A stretch of DNA of 33,914 nt from Bombilactobacillus bombi. Lineage in GTDB: Bacteria > Bacillota > Bacilli > Lactobacillales > Lactobacillaceae. Shown here in pieces: positions 26,214 through 33,914 of the stretch. The stretch spans positions 1 through 33,914 of the forward strand of contig NZ_SCHP01000013.1 of NCBI RefSeq assembly GCF_013607485.1, read 5' to 3'. The position numbers and the translations under genes were made by a program. The number at the start of each line of letters is the position of its first letter. Position 1 is the first letter of the stretch. A model generated the notes under the pieces. It made no database searches. It was not told the origin of the DNA and was given only the letters and a program-made list of their open reading frames with translations.

Positions 26214-26242
26214 GGGCCGCGAATTTGTCGCGGTCTATTTTT
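26214..26242 (+). terminator. Expression-platform terminator of the M-box
   Basis: GGCCGCG / CGCGGTC stem (one G-U) with a 7-nt loop and a T-rich tail, between the aptamer and the mgtA SD. The sequence just before it (about 26190-26210) is free to pair with the aptamer in the alternative fold. Confidence 0.85.
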
Positions 26243-26283
26243 GTAGGAATCTCCTTGACGCTTATTTTTCAGGAGGTTTTTTT

Positions 26284-28929
26284 ATGGCTATTTTTAAGGA
26301 TTATCGTCAACTTGCACAACAAACACCCCAACAAGTGCTAGATGCATATCATACGCAACTTACGGGTTTGAATACCCAGCAAGTGGCTGATTTACGGGAA
26401 AAATACGGCAGCAACAAGATAACCTATCATCACAAAACGCCTTTTGCGGTGCAATTTTTGCAGGCATTTGTGACGCCCTTTACGTTAGTGTTGGCAGTTT
26501 TAGGGGTTATTTCCTTTCTGACAGATTATGTTTGGGCACCAGTGGCTGGGCGTGATTTAACCGGAACTTTAATTATTACCTTTATGGTCTTGGCTAGTGG
26601 CACCATGACCTTAATTCAGTCTATCAAGTCCACCAATGCTGCCGAAAGCCTACAAAGCATGGTTAAGGTTACGGCGCAAGTGTGGCGTGATCAACAGCTC
26701 CAAGAGATTATGTTAGATGATTTAGTAGTTGGTGATGTTGTGAAATTAGCCGCCGGCGACATGATTCCTGCAGATTTACGTCTCTTACAGGTTAGAGATC
26801 TCTTTGTTTCGCAAGCAGCTTTGACTGGCGAAAGTTATCCTGTAGAAAAAAAGTCCCAATTTGTGCCGGGTCAATATGAAGATGTTACTGATTATCCTAC
26901 ATTAGCTTTTATGGGCAGTAACGTTGTAAGTGGAACAGCGCTTGGAGTAGTAGTTGCTACGGGTCGGCGGACACGCTTTGGTAAGGTAACACAGACTATC
27001 ACTAATAATAAGGTTAACCCAACGAACTTTGATTTGGGCATTAGCCAAACTTCATGGCTGTTAATTAAATTCATGGCAGTTATGGCGCCGATTGTTTGTA
27101 TCTTGAATGGTTTTACAAAGGGCAATTGGGGCCAAGCCTTACTCTTTGGTTTATCGACTGCTGTCGGCCTCACACCGGAAATGCTGCCGGTAATTGTGAC
27201 TACTAATTTAGTGCGCGGGGCCTTAAAAATGTCTAAAAGCGGCACCATTGTCAAAAATATTAATGCTATTCAAAATTTTGGGGCAATGGATGTATTATGC
27301 ACAGATAAAACTGGTACTTTAACCCAAGATCAGATTATTTTGGAATATCATTATGACGCAAATCATCAAGAAGATGATACGATTTTAAAATATGCGTATT
27401 TAAATAGTCGTTTTCAAACAGGTTTGAACAATTTAATGGATAAGGCTATTATTCATGCAGCCCAAAGTGAATTAACGATTGATGATCAGCAATATCAAAA
27501 AATTGACGAATTGCCCTTTGACTTTTCGCGTCGCCGCATGAGTACTATTGTTCGTGAAACTAATGGCACTACTGAAATGGTTACTAAAGGTGCTATTGAA
27601 GAAATGCTGAGTATCTCCAGTCAGGTGTTGACTAATGGTCAACTCGAACCTTTGACTGAACAATGGGAACAGCAAATTTTGACACAAGTTGCTGATTTAA
27701 ATCATGATGGTTTACGGGTATTGGGCTTAGCTATCAAGAAAAACCCTCAACCTAAAACGGGTAACGAACTGACCATTGCTGATGAAGCAGAAATGACTTT
27801 TCTCGGCTATTTAGCCTTTTTGGATCCACCTAAAAGCACCGCTGCTAAAGCTATTGCTGCCCTTAAAAATCACGGCACAGAAGTAAAGATTATTACCGGT
27901 GATAGTTTGTTGGTAACTCAAGCAGTTTGCCGCAATATTGGTTTTGATGTTACGAATGTTTTGACCGGAGCACAATTAAGCCATCTCTCGGCAGACCAAT
28001 TGCCCCAAGCTGTGGAAGCAAACAACATCTTTGTAAAAATTGCTCCTGATCAAAAAGCACAAATTGTGCAGTTGTTGCGGGATAATGGCCATGTAGTGGG
28101 CTTTTTAGGAGATGGCATTAATGACGCGCCCTCGATGAAAACTGCTGATGTGGGAATTTCCGTAGATACAGCTGTGGACATTGCGAAGCAGTCAGCAGCC
28201 ATTGTTTTATTGCAAAAGGATTTAATGATTTTGGAACAAGGAGTCGTTATTGGCCGTCAAACCTTTGGTAATATTATGAAATATATCAAAGCCACCTGTT
28301 CTTCTAATTTTGGCAACATGTTTTCGATACTTTGTGCCAGTGCCTTTTTGCCATTTTTGCCCATGCAGCCAATGCAGTTGTTATTACTGAATTTGGTATA
28401 TGATTTGTCATGTCTGTCAATTCCATGGGATCGAATGGATCCTGAATATTTAAAAACGCCTCGTAAATGGGAGGCTCAAAGTATTTTGAGTTTTATGAAA
28501 TATTTCGGTCCTACTAGTTCTATTTTTGATATTACGACTTATTTAGTATTGTATTGGTTCATCTGCCCCACAGTCGTCGGCAGTCACTTTGCTGCTACTA
28601 CTGGTTTTAGTCGGCAGCAGTTTATTCAAGTGTTTAATAGCGGCTGGTTCGTGGAATCCTTATGGACTCAGACTTTAGTACTGCACGCATTGAGAACAGA
28701 AAAGCTGCCCTTCATCCAAAGCCGTGCTTCTGGTGCTATGACTGGTGTTACTGCTGGTGCAGTAATTATTGGGTCGATTCTGCCTTTTACAGCCTTAGGA
28801 ACATCTTTACATTTGACAGCTTTGCCAGGAAGTTTTTGGGGCCTATTGCTAGTAACTTGCGGAGCCTACCTTATGTTAGTAACAATCGTTAAACGCTGGT
28901 ATATTAACCGTTTTGATTCGTTATTATAG
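26284..28929 (+). CDS. mgtA: Magnesium-importing P-type ATPase (P3B)
   Basis: The 881-residue ATPase drives Mg2+ uptake. Motifs: N-terminal cation ATPase region (VLDAYHTQLTGLNTQQVADLREKYGSN), TGES (181-184), a TPEMLPVIV segment in helix 4 (P3B signature), and D341 in CTDKTGTLTQ. GDGIND is at 609-614, and the C-terminal ten-helix arrangement has FGNMFSILCASAFLPFLPMQ and NLVYDLSCLSIPWDRMD, characteristic of MgtA/MgtB. CAGGAGG precedes the ATG. The length is normal. It is controlled by the M-box in its leader and followed after 9 bases by a small membrane protein gene. MgtA and MgtB cannot be told apart here. Confidence 0.95.
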   Translation: MAIFKDYRQLAQQTPQQVLDAYHTQLTGLNTQQVADLREKYGSNKITYHHKTPFAVQFLQAFVTPFTLVLAVLGVISFLTDYVWAPVAGRDLTGTLIITFMVLASGTMTLIQSIKSTNAAESLQSMVKVTAQVWRDQQLQEIMLDDLVVGDVVKLAAGDMIPADLRLLQVRDLFVSQAALTGESYPVEKKSQFVPGQYEDVTDYPTLAFMGSNVVSGTALGVVVATGRRTRFGKVTQTITNNKVNPTNFDLGISQTSWLLIKFMAVMAPIVCILNGFTKGNWGQALLFGLSTAVGLTPEMLPVIVTTNLVRGALKMSKSGTIVKNINAIQNFGAMDVLCTDKTGTLTQDQIILEYHYDANHQEDDTILKYAYLNSRFQTGLNNLMDKAIIHAAQSELTIDDQQYQKIDELPFDFSRRRMSTIVRETNGTTEMVTKGAIEEMLSISSQVLTNGQLEPLTEQWEQQILTQVADLNHDGLRVLGLAIKKNPQPKTGNELTIADEAEMTFLGYLAFLDPPKSTAAKAIAALKNHGTEVKIITGDSLLVTQAVCRNIGFDVTNVLTGAQLSHLSADQLPQAVEANNIFVKIAPDQKAQIVQLLRDNGHVVGFLGDGINDAPSMKTADVGISVDTAVDIAKQSAAIVLLQKDLMILEQGVVIGRQTFGNIMKYIKATCSSNFGNMFSILCASAFLPFLPMQPMQLLLLNLVYDLSCLSIPWDRMDPEYLKTPRKWEAQSILSFMKYFGPTSSIFDITTYLVLYWFICPTVVGSHFAATTGFSRQQFIQVFNSGWFVESLWTQTLVLHALRTEKLPFIQSRASGAMTGVTAGAVIIGSILPFTALGTSLHLTALPGSFWGLLLVTCGAYLMLVTIVKRWYINRFDSLL

Positions 28930-28938
28930 GAGAAGCCG

Positions 28939-29151
28939 ATGAAACAAAAAACCTCTTGGAAGATTATTTATCCCATTCAAGCTCTGATTGCCCTGCCATG
29001 GTTATTCTTGGGAATTGCTTGGCTGTTTAGTCGGCCCTTAACTGGTGGGAAAATTTTGATTGCTGTTTTATTTATTGGTGTAGCCTTATTAATGTTGTTA
29101 GATTGTACAGAAAGGGGTCATCAGTGGCTGAATCAATTTATGCGGAAATAA
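28939..29151 (+). CDS. 70-residue small membrane protein in the mgtA operon
   Basis: MKQKTSWKIIYPIQALIALP begins a two-helix membrane protein (helices about 10-29 and 36-56) with a charged tail (DCTERGHQWLNQFMRK). TAGGAGAAG precedes the ATG, 9 bases after the mgtA stop, so it shares the M-box-controlled transcript. I do not recognise a family. By analogy with small regulators of MgtA/MgtB in enterobacteria (MgtS, MgtR) it might modulate the ATPase, but there is no sequence similarity that I can see. It is longer than those peptides. Confidence 0.7.
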   Translation: MKQKTSWKIIYPIQALIALPWLFLGIAWLFSRPLTGGKILIAVLFIGVALLMLLDCTERGHQWLNQFMRK

Positions 29152-29536
29152 TAAATGCTGAATTTTGACAAATTAATACAAATAAAGACAAAGGCTTCTT
29201 TAACAGCAAACCTTTATCGAACTGTCATTTCCTTTTTTAGAAGTTTACACGGATTAAATTGGTAATATTGAAAATACAAAAAATTTTATAATTCCTTTTA
29301 AAATAATGTAATTAAAAACACCATACCAAGTTTAGAGAGTTTAAACTTGCAGTTAGTGATATATTTGACTATAATGATAATTTGCTGAAAATGTTCTGAT
29401 ACAGCTAAAAGAGTAATTAAATGTTTTTTTTGCTTTAATGTGCTCAATACAAACTTCTGGTAAACACATGTAACTAGAAGTTCCTAGTTGAGATTACTTT
29501 TCTATCTTAGAAATAATTTTTGGAGGAATTATTATT
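29152..29536. other. AT-rich intergenic region before the third giant gene
   Basis: No gene, HTH remnant or clear terminator was found in these 385 bp, in contrast to the upstream regions of the other two giant genes. An inverted repeat AACTAG-AAGTTC-CTAGTT (about 29471-29488) lies about 50 bases before the SD and could be a regulatory site. Confidence 0.45.
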
Positions 29537-32500
29537 ATGTTGTTAATAAAATCCAGCCGCTCTAAGCTATTTGTGATAATAGCAGTACTGGGTTTATTTT
29601 ATAAATTTTCTTTTGCAACTATTTATGCACAAACTCAAACAAAAAATATAGATATTAATAATTTAATAGATCCTAATTTTGCTTTACAGGGGGATTCTAG
29701 TCATGGTTCACAAGATATAATTTCTATGATGAAAATAGGGCCCTTACAGCCTAATTATGATTACCCTGATGATGGCTCTAATGAATTTGCTTTGACACCT
29801 GATCCTAATTATCCAGGAGGTAATGGCAGGCCACAGGGATATATTGCACATGTAAGGACTCCCCTACAATATTTGCAAGCAATTTATGGAAATTCTGTTG
29901 ATGGGGAACCACCATATCAAAATGCTCAAAGTGATCAAGGCGGAAGAGTGGGTGCTTGGAAATCAAATATTACTGAAGTTTCGCTAGATGCTGATATTGA
30001 TTTAACTAGTATTACCAGTAGTGATTATATAACGGTGCCAGACGCCTCCGGTAAAAGTAAAAAAGTGGATTTTTCTTCTTTAGGTTTTGCCACAAATCCA
30101 GGAGCTGCGGGTGAAGAGGCATGGTATTTAGTTACTCCTCGGCCGGCCAGTCAATATACCGATGATAAAACTGGCAAAGTTTATAGTAAATTGATAGTAA
30201 ATGGTAATGGTCATGTGCTTAATCTAGGACGCTTCAGTATACGGACCTGGACTCCTGACTGGCCAAGAGCAAGTTATGATATTACATTCAAAAATTTAAC
30301 TGCTTATGGAAATAATTATTACGGAATTATTTGGGCCGCAAATGGTACAAGAAATATTACTAAACAAACATTTGAAAATGTCAATTATTATGGTGCCCAA
30401 TTTGCTTGGACTGACGGTGCAGTACAGACAACAATGAAGGGTATTATTAATTCTTACTCTTTGTTGTCATATAAGGGCCCTAATGGGTTAATATACCAAT
30501 GCGAGGGTGGAGGTAATCAACAAAATCTTCAAACTAATAATATAACTTTTGACAGTACCTGTACGTATACTGGCTATACCTATAATGGTAATGCTTTGGA
30601 ATTAAGTGGTAATGCTACCTTTGAAAGTGGGTCTAAAGTTTATTTATATCCCCATGGTGATGCTCCAGAAAATAGTAGAGATGGGATGTCTTGGGGATTA
30701 TTATTGACAGGAAATAATCCTCAAATCGACTTAAAGGGATCTGCAGAATTACATGTTTATTGTGACGGCAAAACCTTAGTAAATTCGGTAAAAGCAAATA
30801 ATGATCCTAATATAGTGGGTTTGACTACTGATCCGGTTAAAACCCCCCACCCTTGTGGTGCTATTGATATGACTAGTGCTGGCGGTGCATTGAAGTTTGA
30901 AGGAGATGTGGATACTCAGGGAAATCACTTATATCCAACCTTATCTATTGATAGTGATGGCGAGATTATTAATGATGGTTCTTTAGTTCGTTTTACTAGT
31001 GGATCGGCTGATTTGTCGCAAGGTTCTTTTAGTATTCAAGCAGATAACTTAGATAAATATAATACTAACGGCGGTCGTGCTGGTGGGGGCTTAATGAATG
31101 TTGGTTCCGGTATGAATATTAACGTTCGTACAGGCGGCCGTTTCAGTATTGTTGTGGGAGACGGTCACGATAAAGATTCGCCGCTTAACTTGTTATATGC
31201 TTCGACTACGATGAAAGTTAATATTGTAAACCCAGCTAATGTTACTTTAGATTTAAGAAAAGATCCTTGTGATGCCAGTGCTTTAGTATATGCTGATGGT
31301 AACAGGTCAAATATTATTACAGTACCTAGCGATATAGTCATGGGTCCTTATAGTATTCCGCGAGGAACCAATGTGGTTTTGGCTCCAAGTATGCCCTTTG
31401 GGAGTGGTAATGATTCTAATTCTGATATTGAAGTTTATGATACTAAAATGGTGGCCGAAGGTAATAATAAGGCAACTAGCGGCAATGGCGTGGCCATACA
31501 AGGGCCGAATGGTCCAGCTGAAGATGTTACCATTGGTAAAGATACTTCCGGACCTGTTCGGGTCCAAAAAGTCGAGCTTCCATTTACTAGAAATCTAATT
31601 GACCCCTTATTATATGGTGATGGTACAAAAATTGTCCAAGCACCTGATAGCCAAAGTTTAAAGCCTCTAAAAACTGCCATGTTTAAAATGCTAGGTAAGG
31701 AATTTCGCTACATTAACTTTAGTGATTTACCAAGTCCCAATTTGCATTTAGATGACAATTCAAAAGTGGTCTATCCCAACAAGAGTACGGGCGATATTAA
31801 TATAAATAGTCATAGTGGTGGCGATGAATGGCAGAATTATGATGCTAAAAATGGCCATGCTGATAAACTTAATAAAGAATTTGATCCACGTCCTCCTTTA
31901 GTTAGAGTTCAGGTAAAACGACCTAAAATTGCTAACCCAACAAAAGATAGTGATTATGAATATATTGATTTAGGTACTAAAGAAAATCCTGCGCAAGCGC
32001 AACAAAAAGCCAATAATAGCTTTGCTGAGCCTAACCTTGCAGAACTTGTTAATCCAGTTACTCCTAATATTTTGGAGGACGATAAGGGTGATTTGAAGCT
32101 TCATGAACCTGGCAGTACAACTGTTCCTAACCATAAATTAGGCCAAAGCATACCAGTATATGCAAGTGATGGTAAAGCTAAAGACGCTGATAAACCTAAT
32201 GCGGATAAACAAAAGCTTATTCCTAAGTATTTAGACGCCAAGGACGTGTCTTGGGATGGTATGAGTCCTGGAAATTGGGATACAAGTAAAAATGGACCGG
32301 GTGCATATTTAAGTTTTAGACATTCGATGACTTATAAATTAAATGAGCTATTAGATCAATACAACGCTAATCCTAGCCATACTAAACTTTATTTAAGAGG
32401 CAATGATCAAATCCTCACGAGTGTCGTTACTAATTTTCAATCAACGCCCTTAAGAGAGACTAATGTTAGAAACCTTTCTGTAGGCACCACAAAAAATAAT

Positions 32501-33733
32501 GTAAAGTTTCTGGTGGGTGATGATATTACTGTTCCTTTGCAGTACTTTGATGGGGATAATAGTCCTACCGGTGGCCCGACCACTTTAAAATTAAGTGGGC
32601 AAGTGGGTAATACTAAAGTATCTCAAGATTTGAATAATATTAAAATTAAAGAATCGACTAATGCTGCTTGGGTCATTGGTAAGGCGACTAATATCGGTAA
32701 TCATGAAGAGTTATCTGTTGGCAAACATGAGTTATTATATAAAGCACAGGATAATGCTTTACCTCCAAACTATGCTTATGACAATACTCAAGTAACTAAT
32801 AATACTACCGGTGATACCCTTAAGTGGAATTATGAGGTTTTGAATTTGCCAGCTTATCAAGGATCAATGGCAATTACCAATAATCCTTACAATAATAAGG
32901 GTAATATTATCAAGGGTATGTATAATCTGCAGACTAAGTTTGACCCAAAGGCTAATCTGCCAGTACATTCAATTTTAATTGGCTATGATGGTAGTAATAA
33001 TTTAACTCCTGGCTGGGAAGATAAGGGACAGGACTATATCACCGCCTCTTATACTGACAATAACAATAAAGTTATTTCAGTCAAAAAACCTCTTGCTGCT
33101 GATGAACAAAAAGTCTATAACCCAACTTATTTTGGCTTTTCGGGAACTGATTTTCCAGCGGGAACACATTTTATTGTTGATCGAAAGATTAACATTACTG
33201 CTGACAAAAAAACTCCCGTCTCTATTGGTAGTTATACCATTAGTTCCCAAGATGCTAATAGTGATATTCAGCCTTTGGGTAAGAGCAATACTTTGAATTT
33301 TAATTCTTCAGGTTCTATTAACCTCCAAGTTCCAAAAAGTATTGATTACGGCAAAATAACTAGTAGTACATCAGGTATTATTCCAATTAATAATTTAACG
33401 GGTGAATTAAGTATTAATAATGATAGTGATCAAACACCAAATATTTATTTAACAGCAGATCTAACTGAGACAACATCGACAGGAGATTTATTATTTACAA
33501 ATTATTTGTATTATAAGTTGAACAATGCTTCTCCAACTATATTGTTGAAAGATTATGTTTATCATAATCCAGCATTGCCCAGTGGGTCGACGGTTAATCT
33601 CTCTCATGATTGGGGAACTAAGAAGGCACAACAAGCAGGTCCTATTTTGAAAATTCCCCCAGCAAACTTCAATAGTGCTGCTGTAGTTAAGACTGCTAAA
33701 ATAACTTGGAATTTAACTTTGGGACCATCATAG
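29537..33733 (+). CDS. Giant secreted pectate-lyase-like (beta-helix) surface protein with WxL-like C-terminus (1398 aa)
   Basis: A signal peptide (about 1-31, ending ATIYA-QT) leads to a beta-helix domain (about 90-420): LIVNGNGHVLNLGRFSIRT, ITFKNLTAYGNNYYGIIWA, NVNYYGAQFAWTDGAV, YSLLSYKGPNGLIYQCEGG. These blocks align clearly with the protein at 10926 (NMKIFGSTFYGIL, NVTYYGAQFMYSD, YSLVSYKGPDGYIYRCQG), so the two are paralogues. The middle carries proline/lysine-rich linkers and beta-sandwich-like repeats. The end resembles a WxL domain (INLQVPKSIDYGKI, terminal ITWNLTLGPS with W1391), again lacking a clear first WxL motif. GGAGG lies 10 bases before the ATG. It has its own terminator. Probably a wall-associated adhesin; the ligand is unknown. 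Confidence 0.85.
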   Translation: MLLIKSSRSKLFVIIAVLGLFYKFSFATIYAQTQTKNIDINNLIDPNFALQGDSSHGSQDIISMMKIGPLQPNYDYPDDGSNEFALTPDPNYPGGNGRPQGYIAHVRTPLQYLQAIYGNSVDGEPPYQNAQSDQGGRVGAWKSNITEVSLDADIDLTSITSSDYITVPDASGKSKKVDFSSLGFATNPGAAGEEAWYLVTPRPASQYTDDKTGKVYSKLIVNGNGHVLNLGRFSIRTWTPDWPRASYDITFKNLTAYGNNYYGIIWAANGTRNITKQTFENVNYYGAQFAWTDGAVQTTMKGIINSYSLLSYKGPNGLIYQCEGGGNQQNLQTNNITFDSTCTYTGYTYNGNALELSGNATFESGSKVYLYPHGDAPENSRDGMSWGLLLTGNNPQIDLKGSAELHVYCDGKTLVNSVKANNDPNIVGLTTDPVKTPHPCGAIDMTSAGGALKFEGDVDTQGNHLYPTLSIDSDGEIINDGSLVRFTSGSADLSQGSFSIQADNLDKYNTNGGRAGGGLMNVGSGMNINVRTGGRFSIVVGDGHDKDSPLNLLYASTTMKVNIVNPANVTLDLRKDPCDASALVYADGNRSNIITVPSDIVMGPYSIPRGTNVVLAPSMPFGSGNDSNSDIEVYDTKMVAEGNNKATSGNGVAIQGPNGPAEDVTIGKDTSGPVRVQKVELPFTRNLIDPLLYGDGTKIVQAPDSQSLKPLKTAMFKMLGKEFRYINFSDLPSPNLHLDDNSKVVYPNKSTGDININSHSGGDEWQNYDAKNGHADKLNKEFDPRPPLVRVQVKRPKIANPTKDSDYEYIDLGTKENPAQAQQKANNSFAEPNLAELVNPVTPNILEDDKGDLKLHEPGSTTVPNHKLGQSIPVYASDGKAKDADKPNADKQKLIPKYLDAKDVSWDGMSPGNWDTSKNGPGAYLSFRHSMTYKLNELLDQYNANPSHTKLYLRGNDQILTSVVTNFQSTPLRETNVRNLSVGTTKNNVKFLVGDDITVPLQYFDGDNSPTGGPTTLKLSGQVGNTKVSQDLNNIKIKESTNAAWVIGKATNIGNHEELSVGKHELLYKAQDNALPPNYAYDNTQVTNNTTGDTLKWNYEVLNLPAYQGSMAITNNPYNNKGNIIKGMYNLQTKFDPKANLPVHSILIGYDGSNNLTPGWEDKGQDYITASYTDNNNKVISVKKPLAADEQKVYNPTYFGFSGTDFPAGTHFIVDRKINITADKKTPVSIGSYTISSQDANSDIQPLGKSNTLNFNSSGSINLQVPKSIDYGKITSSTSGIIPINNLTGELSINNDSDQTPNIYLTADLTETTSTGDLLFTNYLYYKLNNASPTILLKDYVYHNPALPSGSTVNLSHDWGTKKAQQAGPILKIPPANFNSAAVVKTAKITWNLTLGPS

Positions 33734-33734
33734 T

Positions 33735-33772
33735 AAAAATGGAGTTGAGATTTTAATCTCAACTCCATTTTT
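33735..33772 (+). terminator. Terminator of the third giant gene
   Basis: AAAAATGGAGTTGAGAT / ATCTCAACTCCATTTTT, a nearly perfect long stem with a tiny loop, directly after the stop. Nothing recognisable follows to the window end (33773-33914, AT-rich). Confidence 0.92.
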
Positions 33773-33914
33773 AGATATATACAAAATACAAAGGAAAGAT
33801 CTTGAAATAAGTTTTATTTTTAACTTTGCTGACAATAAGTAAGATATTTTTTTGATAAATCAACAGTTTTAAAAAATAAAATATATTAAATACCTATTAA
33901 ATATATTATAATAG

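Noticed and set aside
33600-33733. LPXTG sorting signals at the ends of the giant proteins
   Set aside because: No LPXTG motif, hydrophobic segment or basic tail at any of the three C-termini; they end in WxL-like motifs.

Overview
The window looks like a low-GC Firmicute of the Lactobacillaceae. Supporting signs are the AT-rich sequence, strong AGGAGG ribosome binding sites, an AmaP/DUF2273/Asp23 envelope operon, a LicT-type beta-glucoside PTS operon, CopY-type cop boxes and WxL-type surface proteins. A bee-gut lactobacillus (for example Bombilactobacillus) is a guess from the general flavour and is not shown by the sequence.

Layout. 1-124 is the edge of an insertion sequence, most likely IS982 family, that runs off the left side. 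It sits in the 3' end of a secreted or anchored surface protein gene (minus strand, 99-2237) and supplies that protein's last residues and stop codon. 2238-2597 is an AT-rich gap. Then come an MFS drug exporter (2634-4049), the convergent amaP-DUF2273-asp23 operon (5391-4117), a flavin-binding PPOX-fold protein (5517-5945) and a divergent small XRE regulator (6365-6138).

6525-15867 is an accessory surface-protein region. It holds two giant secreted proteins with C-terminal WxL or WxL-like regions (6741-9866 and 10926-14912) and three copies of a 62-residue helix-turn-helix protein: two intact (6525-6713, 15679-15867) and one lacking its 5' half (10795-10881). It also has a decayed 580-bp IS982-like element (10111-10690) and another decayed stretch (about 15290-15600). 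An HTH copy lies just before each of the two giant genes, which suggests an HTH-adhesin module duplicated and partly eroded here. A third giant protein (29537-33733) is a paralogue of the second but has no HTH in front of it.

15942-20364 is a complete beta-glucoside operon: promoter, RAT antiterminator sites, BglG/LicT antiterminator, IIBCA permease and 6-phospho-beta-glucosidase. 20397-23151 is a copper operon with two cop boxes around an extended -10 promoter, two small cupredoxin proteins, a CopA-type ATPase without its N-terminal metal-binding domain, and a 33-residue membrane peptide. 23230-24493 is a CPA2 cation/proton antiporter behind an unexplained leader hairpin. 24487-25978 is a MerR regulator with a divergent alpha/beta hydrolase. 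26008-29151 is a magnesium module: promoter, M-box riboswitch, terminator, MgtA-type P-type ATPase and a small membrane protein.

Overall, metal and sugar transport modules with recognisable cis-regulation alternate with rapidly evolving surface-adhesin loci that carry mobile-element scars. The best candidate for something undescribed is the small HTH plus giant WxL-protein pairing. After it come the cupredoxin-CopA arrangement and the antiporter leader.
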